The notes below the pieces were generated by a model, which was not told the DNA's origin, searched no databases, and saw only the letters and a list, made by a program, of their open reading frames with translations. Made by a program: the position numbers and the translations under genes. From Cordia subcordata (lineage: Eukaryota; Streptophyta; Magnoliopsida; Boraginales; Cordiaceae), in contig JAPTOF010000003.1 in assembly GCA_028554755.1 (NCBI GenBank), positions 27,258,001 through 27,322,000 on the forward strand: 64,000 nucleotides of DNA. Reading direction: 5' to 3'. Positions 11,051 through 24,989 of this stretch are shown piece by piece (the first letter of the stretch is position 1; every line of letters begins with the position of its first letter).

Positions 11051-12510
11051 CAAAAAATGGTATTGGCCAGGAATGTCTGTTGAGACCGCTTGCTTTGAGA
11101 TTTGCTCGCAGCCTCAATTATTTTAGGTCCCCCCAGCCTTGAAGAGAACCTTGACCCATGCGAGCCTCAGCTAGTCAGCTTGGCCCTATATTTTATTTTA
11201 TTTTTCATATGTAATTCACCTATATATATATATATATATATATCTTTGAGAGGGCAAATTTTGCATATGGACTTCAATATTTATTAAAAAAAAAAGTGCT
11301 AATTTTATTTTTATTATTTTAAAAGTGGTTTAAAAGAAAATTATTTTTTTCCCATTTATTTCAGTAGTAGCCCGCTTGGTCTTTAGGATTCGTAGAAAAA
11401 TATTAATTTCATCTCCGTTTTGGTAACTGCATGACTTGTACATAGAAATGACAGTCTTTTGCATAATAGTAGGGGTTGAGTAAGTCATTTCTAAAATAAT
11501 AGGAATAAAATTAATGCTTTTAGTGAATTAGAAATTATTTTTAAAATTTTCCCCTTTCCAAATGCTCAAAGTGAATTGTTACAATAATATTTTTGCCAGT
11601 TAAGTTGTACAACTTTCACAATTTATACCGTATTCTTTCCACATTATGCTTTCCCTTACTCCCTCATCTTTATTCACGATATTAATACTGTTTGTTCACA
11701 ATATTAATATTAAGTCTATGAATAATTTAATTGACATATTTATTTATAATTTGTATACATTTATTCATATATTTTATGATCTTTGTTCATTAAAAATCAA
11801 CAAAGACTATAATATTTAGTAGATACACAATCATTGAAGTACATAATATAATTCCCTACAACTTTTGATCTTTATTTATGATTTTAGTTGATTCTTATAG
11901 TAAATAAATGTTTCACGATTCAACCAAAGAAAACAAAAAGAAAAATCGAGGGGAAGATGTAAGAATAAAACAAATGTTAACGCGACCTTTTAGACGACAG
12001 AATAAGGGCAACTGAAGAAGATTACACAACAACGCTCGCTTGTATTCAAAAAGTTAAATTGACTCAAAACCATTCCACACCACAATATCTAAACACAAGA
12101 ATTTATTCTTTTTATTCAGGATGGAGGATTATGCTAACATAATCTAGTCCGTACAATCACGATAAGGATTCTATCAATCAATGAATAATACAAGCTAGAT
12201 ATAATAACTTAAAAGCTACAAAAGTACAACATGGAAGCATTTGCCTGGGTATTGATACAGGTTCCCGAGCTAAAGCAGACAAACAGGAACTACATACAAA
12301 CCAACAGTAATTGGTTTTGAGCGTTACCCAACTTGATGATTCTCCCCTATCCGTCTCAACCTTCACCCGTTCTCGGCTTCAGGTCCCTTGGCAGCGCGTC
12401 CATGGCTAGATGAAGTCTTCAGACTCCCAAGGACAGGACTCCAGCATCGCGACCACCACAGGGAAAACTGCAATATGCCCGGCTTAAGAGGGACATATTG
12501 GTAACAAAGT
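11051..12510. other. Region between the Ycf20-like gene and the ARI stop codon
   Basis: The part next to 12510 is the 3'UTR of the ARIADNE gene. The rest is AT-rich intergenic DNA with a (TA)n tract near 11221-11243. I see no gene. Confidence 0.55.
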
Positions 12511-15500
12511 TTAACGACGTTGCTGGCACATTTCGCACACAGTAGTGGAATTGAGATTGGCGTATGTGCAGTGCTCACAAGACCAGTACCCTGTATCATA
12601 AGTGGTTCTAGAATTGCCTGATCTTGATGCAGTTACCTTGCTTCTACTGCCTCTACTCTTGCCGCCCACACCTCCCAGGTTCTTTGAGCTCGTTGCTCGG
12701 CTACCAGCACCATTAGAATCCACGTCTGATAGACCATTTTCTAAAGCTCGGACGAGGTTCTCAAAATAATTCCGAGTTACACTGCAAGTATTGGGATAAA
12801 ACGGATATTAACAGCTGCAAAAAGGTAACAATCTAGTGCATTTCCATCATACATGAACATTTTTATTTCGTCTTGTCTAGAGTCTTCAACAGAAAAATAT
12901 CGAAAGACACGAATGCAGTTTTCCGGACATACGACCACAGACTTGCAGTCAAAAAGATTGGCAAACTTAGAAAGGCAAACATCAAACCATAACTCAAATC
13001 TTGGGAGCTATTAAAAAACAAAGAGTCGCCCTCCATTAGCACTGGCCCATACAGATTATGAGCAATTAATAAATTGTTATGGTATTGTGCTATTCACTCT
13101 GTTAAAATACAGATATATTCTCAAATGGAAACTGAACAGAATAAGGTCTACAATCTTCCATGAAGGATCAAAGCCTCGCACGGCCTTCTGGTTATGCTGG
13201 ATTTCAACTTCGGGACAAGGATTGTGCAGCATATTTATTCAACCAATACAGACATAAAGGACATCGTTTTTGAAAGCAATAAGGAAAAAGTTCCAAATCA
13301 CCTGGTCAATCCTGCCAGCTTTGTGCGGAACTCATTGAAGTCCTTCGATGGACCCTCAGCATTGAGAAATCCTTGTAATTCTTTCTCTGCACATTGGTGA
13401 AGCCGCTCCAACCCAGACTCTGCCTCACCTGAGGAATGCAGAAAGCCTTGATATTTCCCTTCTCTTCGCTATTTTAGTGCAAGGAAGGTGGAGATTTTTT
13501 TTTTTTTTAAACTTTTTTTTTTGGATAAACCCCCCACCCCCATGGGATTGAACCTAGGACCTCATGCTCGAAAAGAGATAATCTCAACCATTTGAGCTAT
13601 CCCTTGATCTTGGGAGAAGATGGAGATAGATAGGGACACAGACACAATGGATTAGCTTTCATGACTGGAATGGCATACCTTGTAAGTACTCAAAAAACTG
13701 TCTCTTGCCTTGTTCTTGCTCAGGTAAATAATATCCATAGGCATAAGTCCATTTGAGCACCCTTCTACACTCAACTATCTGTAAAATGGAAAAATAAGAA
13801 TTTGATATATAATTTACGGTAAAGGATGAAAGATCAGGCTGTGGAATGCATAAACTACCTGCTGCCAGGCCTCGACTATGAACTTAAGCTGAGATTCGGG
13901 CTGAGATTGTGTGTCACTAAGCTTCTCAATCTGCAAACATGTAGTTGTTACTGGTATTTGAAATTAAGTAGTATCTCTTGACTAAAAAAATTTAGGATCT
14001 AGGTATAACAATGCACAAATATAGAAAGGCATATATACAGAGAGAGAGATTATAGATTGACAAGATGGCTAGGCTGAATAGTAGGCAAGGAGTTCCTGCA
14101 ATGAGCTGCACCTGCTCTTCTCCTCCTAATCTTACTAACCAATCAACGGATGGTCAAAAATAATTTATCATATCAAAACAGTAGACGAATTCATAATTGT
14201 TAGGAAGACCAACTCACAAACCCTGTGGCTGCATAGGACTCGGAGCTTAACAGTGTCTCTAGTGGCGAATCACATCAACCTCGAAATCAGATCTTGACTA
14301 TTATATATTTAGATATACCAAATGTCTAAACATACAGGAGAATACGCTAAAAATTTCCATCAACAAGGACTTCAAATCTTCTCCACGAGTCCTGCTTGTT
14401 TTTTCTATGACATGCCATACTACAAGCTGTAACGTCTCTCTCTTCCCGTCTTCCTTTTCAACTAGTTTGCTCAAAACTATTTTCTTGACCCTAACATGAA
14501 TGGAGCAAACGACATTTATAAATAACCAAACAACTAAATTTCACTGTAGTGACTGAAACGTACCTAGATGTATGTATGTGAGAGTGTGTGTGTGTGTGTG
14601 TGTGTGTGTACATACATGAGAACAGGAAGAAAACAGCTTCATTAAGGATGCCTAAATACAAGACTCGGCCAATGTACATGAGAAATTTTATACAAATCTC
14701 TATATGATGTTTATATGTGGTTGAGTCTCCTCTCCTTCATGCACGAGCATATACAAGAAGTCATATCTTGTATACTCAATGTTATAAACAAGAACACCAC
14801 GTTGAGGGAAATTCTAATAATATGCAAGTTCACATTCTAAAAGTTGAAGGCAGGGAACAAGACTCCAATTCATAAGGAAGGGGCAGATACAGAGATAGAG
14901 AGGGGAGGTAGACAGCTACAGAGAGAGAGAGAGAGAGAGAGAGAGGTTTTTGAGAGTTGAGACAATTATCTGTAGCAGCTCTGAGAATAAGTGTCAAAGT
15001 TGCCGCTTGTGTAACTTAAGGCAGAAAAAGTCAATAAGAAAAAATATGCAACAGCAAATGTGATTCCAGGCTTCAAGCTAAAGAAGGAATGTGATACTTT
15101 ATAACAGAAACAATTTGTGAGATAATAAAAGAATCACAACTTGTTTTAAGAAATAAACAAGATTATTGAACATAATGCGCCAGATGAATGTGATACTTTA
15201 TAACAGAAGCAATCTGTGAGATAATAAAAGAATCACAACTTGTTTTAAGAAATAAACAAGATTATTGAACATAATGCACCAGATGAACATATGACGAGGA
15301 CTCATGACATAGCATATCAACTTACAGAGAATAGGTCCAACATATGGAATACCAAGGATATCATCAGAAAGAGGGGTTAATATACCGATGCAAAGGAACA
15401 GAAGAAAGGATAGCATCAAAAAGGAACTTCACTTACATGAACAGTTTGCATTTGCTGTAAATCTGCAAGCGCCTTTTGCCTAGACTGCAGAAGAATGCTG

Positions 15501-18500
15501 GACTAAGTACTAAAGTGTACATAAAGCTCCAGAAAACATGCAAGCACAACATATGATTCTTTTTTCCTTTTTTTTTTTTTTTTAAAGTAAACATCTTAGA
15601 AAAGCACACAACATATGATTCAAGTTACAGTGTTCGAATAAGCAAGTGTAAAACAGAGCTAATTTCTATGAGTTATGTGAGAGACAGTTAGCTGCTTGAA
15701 TCATTCCCGGGCAAAACACACTCTAGTGAAAAACAAGACTAAATAGTGTAGGCATCACTCTTTGCAGGCAGAACGTCCTCTTGTACTTTCTGATTTCAAT
15801 TCCTCTCCAAGTAAAATTAAGCAAGTTCACAATATATGAAGGTGGTCGTGCAGATAAGCACAAAGATTGAACCCGTGCATTTTGGAACTTCAGCAGACAT
15901 GACATTACCTCTGATTAGCTGAGAGACACATGCTCACTTAAGAATGGTAAAATTCATGTGAAGCAGGTGGCAATTAATGATTGTTGATAGACTTGATAAT
16001 AAGAAATTAATTTTCAGGCATGGAAGAATTACAGGCCCTATTTACTTACAGAAAATTAAGAATGCTTTCTAGAAAAATTTTCTGCAGAAAACAAAAAATG
16101 GAATATCTTGTTCACTAAGCAAAATTTTCTAAATTGCAAACTGGAAAACAGTTTCCAAGTTTTCCAAGTTAAAGAAGAACTGTGGAAAACAACATTAAGT
16201 TGTTTTCTGGAGTTTCCTTCAATAAAATTAGAGTGTTTTCTAACAATTCTCTACTTAGAAAACACACCTAAAAATCTGGAACTCTAATTTAGTGATCCTT
16301 GTTCAATTCTCCTTATTGTCTTATTTTCTTCTTACTTTTTTTTTTAACTTGTCCTAAGCCTCATTCAACATATAATTAATTCTTTAATTTAATTTTACAC
16401 AATCACTTAACACCTTATTTCTAACACTTATCCTTCTCACATATAATTTTTACACTATTAATATTCAATAATAACAAGAAAAAAGAAAGAGTAATAATTA
16501 ACTTAATAATAGCAACGCATGAATTAGACAATCCTTCACTTCATCTTTCATTTAGAGACATACTTTTTAATTTGGTAAACGCGTTATTTAAGTTTCTATA
16601 GAAAATGAGAACTCCAATTTTCTTAGAAAACTAGAGTTAAAAAAGAGAAAACAGTTTTCTGTAAGTAATAGGCCCATAGATTTTGCTGAGCTGTCTGCCA
16701 TCGACCCAATGCATGACAAGCTCTATCTATCCATCTCAAGAAAATTTAATCAAGGCTGGAATCAAATTCCTCGGTGAGCTCTATCACAAGCTTCATTTTA
16801 CTATTACATAGGTTATTTGTAGTGACCCATACAAGTGTTTCCCACATAGAAAGAGTTACACTGCTGGTAAATAATGATCTTAGGTTACTCCCCATGTTGC
16901 CATTTGGTTTACCTGGTCACATGCAATAGAATATGTTAAGTATACAAGCATATCCCAAATTGAACAGTTAGAGTTCCGCATAATGACTTGGGGTTAAGTC
17001 TATTGCCAAATGGTTTTCCGATGGAACCATGTTTGTCATGCCTTCAAGTCAACGAGCCAGACCACCATTTCAAGCGTCATATGCGACTATCGACGAGCTC
17101 TCGTTCACAAATAACAATCTATTCTTTTACAATAGAAATTAGAGCACGTGCAAGTACTATTTAGTGGAGCCACAGTAAACTGAATTGGTTACTCCTTTGT
17201 GCACCGCTCATTTCAGGCATGAGAATTAACATAAGGTATTACTAGAGACCAGGATAAACTGCACAATGAATGGACAACTGCTTACAATAGACATGGCGGA
17301 AAACTTTCGGCACCCAGAACTACATCTCATTTTACGGATATAATTAGTATTTAGTAACAAGATCTGTACTTACTGACTGGTTCGTAGCCCATCTTTCATA
17401 ATAATGAGTATATCGTTCTAAAGAAGTTTTTGCCATCTCTCTTCGTTTTTCAGATTCATCAAACTGCAAGTAACATACCACATCAAATATGCCATACCCT
17501 CACATGTACTTTAATAGTTATACTGCAAATTTGTCAATGAGGCAGGAGTAACATAATAATACTACCGCCCCGTCTTGCTTTGCTGCCTCGTACCGATTGC
17601 AAGCATAGAAACCGCCTGTTCTCTCTCCATGTTCTGACCATGCACCAAGGCAGAGCCTGCAACAATATCTTACTGGATGACTCAAATTAAGAACAATAAA
17701 CAACGCGACTATGTCACATCACTTATAAAGGAACTCTGCAGAGAGTAACAATTAGAGAGAAAGAATGCAGAACAGGCAGAGGAATCAAAAGTAAGCTCAC
17801 AAAGTATTCTATCTTCATAATCAAGAAACTAATCAACAGTAGAATCACATTCCTGGAGAAGTTGTGAGCTGAGAGTCAAGCATTTTCTTCAATATGGTAT
17901 AAGAGAGAGTAACTATACCAGCAAAATTCGAATCTACAGGGAGGTGTGCATGTTATATGCATGCAACCTTGATTCTTCTCAATTGGCCGCTTGCATTTTG
18001 GACATGGCTTTGAATTAGCTAGTATCCTGAAATATCATTGCACTAATACATGAATTACAAAATGAAGTTAAACTCTTAAAGTTGATGATCTGATACTTGG
18101 CCAACTTAAATCTACTTTCATCATTAATTTGTGATATCCATCTCAAAATTAATTAATCATAAATCTTGAAGGTGATTGGATGTGACAGTTGTACATGTAA
18201 GTTTTGTCTAGCCAGTTTTATCTTCTTGTCCAACAAAAGATATATGTGCAAAACAACTGGAAGTTCAGGAGGTTCATTCTTGAATTTTTCCACTAAAATA
18301 TATTTTGTTTTTCATTTTAAGTTTTATGCTGGTGTCAACAAGTACACACTTGCAAACACTTAATTTCAGCATCTAATCAAAATTTCCCTGTAATATTTAA
18401 TAACAAGCCAATTTATGATGTGCGCAAGGCCCATTTGGTTTACTTTTGCAGCTCTGATTAAGCTTTTTGGTACAAAAACCATATAGATAACAAGAAAGCA

Positions 18501-21500
18501 ACTTAAATGTCTGGGATCATAATGATACCAATTCATATTTTCAGACTCTGCACTATTCTTCATAACCCACTTAGCCACAGTTTCACAATCAACCGGTCGA
18601 TGAGCTTCTTCAGTACACTGCAAATACAAGAACACGAGTAAAATACCTCAGAAATTAAACTACCCGTTAAAAGGAAGAGAAAACTGAGTTAGGGGATAAA
18701 AATAACAAGGAATGTAGTTGCACTAACATTCCAACAGAAACTATAGCAGCAGCGGCACGTAACATCATAAATTCCACTTCCAATAGCAAAATCTACAATA
18801 TATTCACAACCTGGAGCTGGACACCATTTTGTCTGCACCAAATCCAAAGAAACTTTTTAAATCATAAGAAAACAGAAAGGATATTTTAATATATATGCAG
18901 CTTCAAAAAGAAATTTATAGAACAAAAAAAAAAAGAGTAAAAGGAATAGGAGCCAATCATAAAAAGAGTCAACTCAGGAAATTTGAAGGCCATGTTTGTC
19001 AATGTCTAATTCGGAAACAACAAACATAGATAGTTTCAATTAGATTTCTGATGGGTGCTATTAGAGAACCAGCCCAACCAAAATCAAAATCTCAAGTTGC
19101 TCCAGGATACTGGCACTTTGTGATCTCCATGACTCAACCTAACACAAGAATCACTTTGCGTTTGCAAAGAAGGAAGCACTGTTATCCATCATCTTATTCC
19201 TCCTCCTTTACTTTGATTGTGGAAACAAACTGTCTTAAAAAATAGATCATAGACAATTGCAACTTTCCAACATAAAAAATAAACACTGATGCCTTCCAAA
19301 ATCTTCCATTCAGTTCTTTCACCCTTAGCATTAGCCTAGAAACTTATTCAGGGTTTATTTAACCACCATACCAGGGGGACAATAATGTGCATGGATCCAA
19401 GAATGGAAATGGACAATTAGAGGGTTGACTTCCAAGGTCCACTGGAGTGAACTGAATCCAATTCAGGAATGGTAAGCCAACATTATAGTAGCACAAAAGA
19501 ATGGCCTTTTAAGTCCTTAACAGTATCAAATTGCACTATAAATTGTAGACAAAAATGTCAAACTCTATATATTATAAAAATGAGAGCAAATGGGCAGTGA
19601 AGAAAAAAGCACAACCTAGAAAATGAATAGTTAGAGAATTTGTAGCACAGAAGGCCATTGTTGGTAGTCTCATGCTTGAGTTGCAAATATTAGTACCTGA
19701 TAATTTAATATTGGTACATGAAAAATTAAAACCAGGGCTATCAAATTAATGTATCAGGTTGAGGGTTTTACTTGATTGCAAAGAGAACAAGGAAGAGAGA
19801 AAGAGGAAATTTAGTCCTCGTTGACAGAGCAAGAGAAAGATGAACTGAAGTAGAAGTCATGCAGAAAGGGCACAGCAAGGAAGGAGTAGGAGTGACGCAG
19901 AAAACATGCACTAGAAGAAAGGGAAAACTAACTTTCATGAAAAGAAAGGAAAAATCTCATTTTATATAGACCATGTTTTGGAGTCAATTTTTTTAGTTCG
20001 AAGTAGAAGAAGAGGATGATGTCTAAGTGATAACACAGGAGGACCATCTAGCCATTTGCCCAAGTTGGGATGCTTCAAAATTTTAAATGATTATATAGAT
20101 ATTTTACTTTGCGGTTCTCCATCTTATCTTCAATCGAAACAATGCTAAGCTCTTTGGGAGAGGTTACACATCTGACATGTAAGATTACTGAAATAGATGA
20201 ATAAAATGTATGTAATCAAAGCATTAAAGTTTAACATCACCTTTCTATTGTCTTCAATAAATGATCTCAGGAAGTAACGGTTATACTTTTCCTTATCATC
20301 AGCTGAAGCCAATACATTTACCATATCTTGACCAACGGCTGCCCCACATGATGGGTCAGGACATCGCAACATCAAACAGCCAGGACCATCATTTATGGCT
20401 GTGCTGACATACCCTGCAGCCACAAAAGATAAAAACTTAAAATGTTATCACAGAACCTAGAAAATCTAAAAAGAAGGAACAGGGGGAAGAAAAGAAAAGA
20501 AAATAAAAGAAAAATAAAAGAAACCAGAAAATCACAAATTAAAAAATGAAGAACAAGATTTCTGTTGTTACAAGTGTATTTTCAAATGCCAAATAGTTTC
20601 TCTGGAAGCGACTTTGCAAATTGCAGAGAGGTAGCAGCTGCAATAGTAAATGTTAATGATGCAGACCTTGGCAAAAAGCCGTTAGCTTGGTATATAAACC
20701 AAATAATGCAACTCAACTCATGATGCCCAAGTTACAGTTCGAGCAGCCCCACCGGTAAGTCAACAATATCCTCAATTATTAACATCAATGAAGGGTAACG
20801 AAAGAGCACCAACTGTGCACATTAACTATAAAGGCCCAACCATTAAGAAGTGTTGTTACCCACAGAATCTTTGCGGGTAAGGCGAAGGGGTTGTGACTGT
20901 GTGTGTTTTCTTTTCCTTTTCCCCTTTAGAGATGTCGGAACAGATACAAATGCCAGCCTCCAGTCCTTCTATCCTTAGTAATATAGTCATATGGATACAG
21001 ACAAGCTACCCTGGCTCTATCCGATTCCAGATTCTCAATTAGAGCTACTCCCTGATCTTTTGCTAAAGCTGCGATTTCTAATTGGCTTATTTTGATCTTC
21101 TCTCAGAGTAACTGAATATCAATTCAAACTAAAGGGAGGACATCCAAATTTTAGTTCAATGTTTTACAAAGATTTAAGTAATAATGCATCTAAACAAACC
21201 TTCCCAACAGGAGACGCAAAAAGGATGACCACAAGCAGCAGCACTTATCGTATCACGAGGATAAGTTTCAAAGCAGATCCCACAAGTTAGCTGCAGCATA
21301 GCCAGAAGTATGAGAAAGTATATTGGAACACTAGTGTGGAACTGTAGATCAGAAATCTGATTGATAACTGTAGTAAAGAGTAGACAAAAAAACATGTCAT
21401 TGATATCCTTTATTAAATGAAGCTGGAAATAACTTGCTGGTGGTTAGATCAATTACCTCTTCATCATCAGGCAATGGGACAGGATTTAACAAACCAAGTT

Positions 21501-24400
21501 TCCTTCGTACATTTTCTTCATCAGCAAACCATTCATCATTTACTTTACTGACACTCCTGCAAGCCAAAATGAAGACGAGATTCTTAAGGATTCGACTTCA
21601 TACTATATCCTCATAGTATACAAGCAAAACAGGCAATAAACAGTTGCACTAAATAGACTTCAAAAGACAAGGAGAAAAATTATTGATCCACTTTGGGAAA
21701 CAATCTTAGGTCCAATTTTGCAGTACACGATTCATTCTGGTCACTTAAATCAACTAAAACCAGCCAAAAGAATAGACTTATCAATTACTCTTAAAGTGCA
21801 TTCTTTAACAGTGATCTCTATAGAGTAGAGAAGTTACCAATTATAGTGGCGGAGAAGGATAGTAGCCGCAGCCCTTGAGATGGAAAGCACTGTAGAAACT
21901 TTCATAATATCTTCCTCTTGACGTTGAAAAATGTCAGCTTCCGTCAATATAGTATAGTTCTGCCAATATAACAAAATTAAGACATTTTTTTTGGGGGAGA
22001 AATTAAGACAGTTGAAAATAAAGAATTGCAATGAATTAACCTTTGCAAGTTCATTGCAAGCTTACTTTTATAGCAAAGCACCTTTTAAGCTGTTTTTAAC
22101 ATAGTTATCAGGATCATGATATTTGAATTGTATTATTTGATTTTTTGGAGCAAAAGAATTTGAATCTGTTATGTGGATTGAAATTTGCATAAACAACAGC
22201 TGAATACAACCAGATCGCAGTAATTTTCAAGGTTCAACAACTCATACGCGATTAAGTACTTCTTTACAGACTTCAGGAATTTGGTTGAGTCCAACTGAAC
22301 CCGCGACCCAAAATCACAATTTTGTGTAATTTTCCTTGATTTTCAACACACATCTTCATTTTGGTAGTCACCTTAACATATAATAAATTGATTGAATCAT
22401 TGAAATATCCCAATTTCTGCCAGTGTTTTGTAACTTTGGGAAAACAGGTATGTTAGACCCAAAATCTGAGAAATACGATTTTCCTGCATATTCCATTGGG
22501 TAAGCACGACTAATGACCGGAGGTCTTTTAGGACAATAGAACTAATTCTTCAGATTATTTTCACCTTTCATTTTTCTTTTTCAAGCATTACAAGTTCTCT
22601 TCTTTTTTTTTTTTTTTTTTTTTTTTTTTTGGTTGCCCAAAGCATTACGAGTTGAATTTTCATTAGGGGTCCCAACCAGATTACTCATTAAAAGAGGCCA
22701 TGCAGCTCTTTCACTTATTACAAGCTATCTTCCAAAACATTTAAAAAAATAAAGCATAAAGTTAGAGTTCCTCTCTCCGTACTCATTTTCCCAATTGAAT
22801 TTGAAACTGCTTTCAAATTAAACTAATATGAAAAACAAACACATCATTTCCTCATTCATTCGTCTTAGGTATCTTCAGTTTTTTAGAGATTATAAGTGCT
22901 CTTTTGTTTAAGCTAAGTCAAACACCTATATAATGCCTAAATTATCAAGATAGAATCGTTTTTGTAAGCTAAAAACAAAATTCTACACACATCAGACAAA
23001 AGGGATTGCACTCTGTCTAACAAATCAACTTCAGAAAATAAATTACATTTTTTTTTCTTTTTTCCCTCATGTGTAACTTCATGAACCATATATTATTGTC
23101 CATTGATGTAGCTAAAACAAAGAGCTTTATATACAGGTCTATGTAAACAAAAATGCATCAAAAGGAACATTAAAAATTTCCCAAAGATCAATTTAATGAT
23201 ATGCCACAAATACTCTTGATTTGGTAGGAATTCCTTTTAACTCTCCCTTGGTCATCCTTCCATCCTACTTTACAAGCTTTCAACCTTTCAGATACCCACT
23301 TCACTATCCTAGCTATCCTGTTTTTCACATCAATCTATTTGTCTCCATCAGTTCCCTTGCTTGCTAACCAATTATAGGCATCATGTTCCTATCCTTGTAA
23401 GGGCCACAACAGATACAGACATGTAGGCAATGCCACAGACACTTGGCTCCTCCACATTAAGTGTTACCCCACTCTAGTTATTTCACAAGCAAAGCATATT
23501 TCTTTCCTTTTGTTTCAAGTATGAGTGAAAAATTTTCTTTTGCTCCCCAGAAAACGTTCTGTCAAAGATTATGAAACAAAGGTGAAGCACCATATAGCAC
23601 AGGCACTGTCTTTGAGTTATCACAGGTAAACCAAAACTCAGGTGTTGTAAATCGTTATCTCTCTTCAATTATATCAATAGCATTCCAAATAATTACAAAA
23701 TTATCAAGTTTTAACGCAAGATCCAACTTCTGGAGTATGATGAGAAAGCAATAAAGGAACTTCTTATAGCTTGAGGACCCCTAACCAGATATTAAAGTCC
23801 CACATTCCTTGACTCCAGCTCATTTCAAATAGCACTCTGGTGGGATTGAGCTTGTTGAGCACAATTCTAGTCCGAGAATAACCAGACTTGATCAAGTTAG
23901 GCATAAATATAGTCCCATTATATGACGATTGAATTCGAATAAGAACATGTTACTGATCCTAACCGAATAATTTTAAAGTGCCTTCTTTCTCAGATAACTA
24001 CAAATATATTAAACAACCATCATTACACACGCCTCAATAGCTCAATTAACGTTCAGTTAGCAGATAAATGATGGATCAATAAACATCAACACCTACAATT
24101 ATCATCCATAGATGCCTATTTAAATCAATAACATACAAATAAACGTAAAAATAATATTCACAACAATAACAACAATAATAGTAATAATGACATAAATGAT
24201 AACAAATGGATATTCAATAGTACCGACGAGCGATGATAGGAAGCGAGGTCATCGCCGTCGTCGGAATCGTTGTCGATGAAATCGTAGTCCATGGCAACGT
24301 CGGCGTCGGAGTCCTCTTCGCCGCCGCAGTAAAAGTCGACGTCATCTTCGTCGTCTTCGATCATGTCGTGCGTCATCATATCGTCCGATGATGAATCCAT
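12511..24400 (-). CDS. ARI7/8: ARIADNE-type RBR E3 ubiquitin ligase (ARI7/ARI8-like)
   Basis: RING-between-RING ligase that takes ubiquitin from an E2 onto its own RING2 cysteine before passing it to substrate. Minus-strand exons: 24400-24224, 21959-21838, 21556-21457, 21290-21200, 20413-20241, 18832-18728, 18617-18529, 18026-17919, 17656-17566, 17463-17374, 15484-15437, 13930-13859, 13778-13679, 13428-13302 and 12781-12511 (1764 nt, 587 aa, frame intact). An acidic N-terminus (1-55) precedes RING1, whose first cysteines are C136 and C139 ([11 protein letters not shown]). The IBR lies at about 200-270. RING2 is at about 294-325, with CPKC at 294-297 and catalytic Cys307 in NQGCMHITC. The helical Ariadne domain follows (about 350-500). 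The C-terminus has a RanBP2-type zinc finger with C566, C569, C580 and C583. The sequence matches my memory of Arabidopsis ARI8 nearly end to end outside the termini. Intron 1 is 2.3 kb. Confidence 0.93.
13500..13608 (-). mobile_element. tRNA-derived SINE-like fragment
   Basis: On the minus strand this piece has a near-consensus pol III A box (TAGCTCAAATGG, 13599-13588) and B box (GGTTCAATCC, 13554-13545), 33 bp apart. A short GC-rich segment and A-rich sequence follow at the 3' side. The flanks share a GGAGAT-containing word that could be a target duplication. It lies in ARI intron 13. It looks like the 5' part of a plant SINE rather than a functional tRNA. Confidence 0.55.
14584..14609. repeat. 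(TG)n microsatellite in ARI intron 11
   Basis: About 13 TG units. Confidence 0.9.
14920..14945. repeat. (GA)n microsatellite in ARI intron 11
   Basis: About 12 GA units, preceded by shorter GA-rich runs. Confidence 0.85.
15087..15285. repeat. Two-copy 99-bp tandem duplication in ARI intron 11
   Basis: A 99-bp unit starting GAATGTGATACTTTATAACA is repeated head to tail (starts 15087 and 15186) with only a few mismatches. This looks like a recent duplication, and no mobile-element termini are visible. Confidence 0.9.
16034..16675. mobile_element. MITE-like element with terminal inverted repeats in ARI intron 10
   Basis: The left end GGCCCTATTTACTTACAGAA (16034 onward) is inverted at the right end as TTCTGTAAGTAATAGGCCC (to 16675), with one base of length difference. 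The 642-bp interior is AT-rich and has no coding potential. Several inner runs such as AGAAAATTTTCT add further dyad symmetry. I could not find a clean target-site duplication, so the superfamily is uncertain; hAT-like is a guess from the GGCCC end. Confidence 0.7.
22601..22631. repeat. Poly-T tract in ARI intron 1
   Basis: About 30 consecutive T. On the minus strand this is a poly-A run and may be the tail of an old retroposed copy, but no body is recognised beside it. Confidence 0.85.
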
Positions 24401-24460
24401 CTCTCTTTTCCCCCTCCGTTCCCCTCTTTCCCTCTCTGTATATATATAGAGATACGAAAT

Positions 24461-24493
<33 letters not shown>

Positions 24494-24956
24494 CGTATTT
24501 ATATTTATATATAATTTATAATTTATATAACACGAACATTACCGCAAACTTTTCCTGTAATAGAAACTCTGAAAAGTGAGACGAGTGCGGTGTACATGCC
24601 TATGGCTGGCTATTTACGAAATATCGTTCGATATAAATAAGTTAACCAGTTTGTTTTAGTCCAAAGCGCATCAAATAAATAGATTGATTGTATTTATTTA
24701 TATTCATTTGTTTATGTCTGTTGATTTAATTATTAATAGAACAAATTTGTCCTGTCGAAATCTCAAAATTTGAGAAACTCTGTGGATAATTTACATTTGA
24801 CGAGTGACAAATAATAATAAGTTCATTGTTATCTTACTTACCTACCCTCCCAATTCTAATCATATATGTAAATATGTCTCCAAAAAGGTCAATTGCATGA
24901 CATATTCGGTCAATAGTATCCTTTTATATATTAGTTATTTAGTTTGTTTTCTGAAA

Positions 24957-24989
<33 letters not shown>

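Noticed and set aside
13545..13600. Functional tRNA gene
   Set aside because: A and B boxes are present, but the acceptor and anticodon stems do not pair convincingly and A-rich sequence follows. SINE-like origin is more likely.
15087..15285. CRISPR-like direct repeats
   Set aside because: Only two abutting 99-bp copies without spacers, inside a plant intron.
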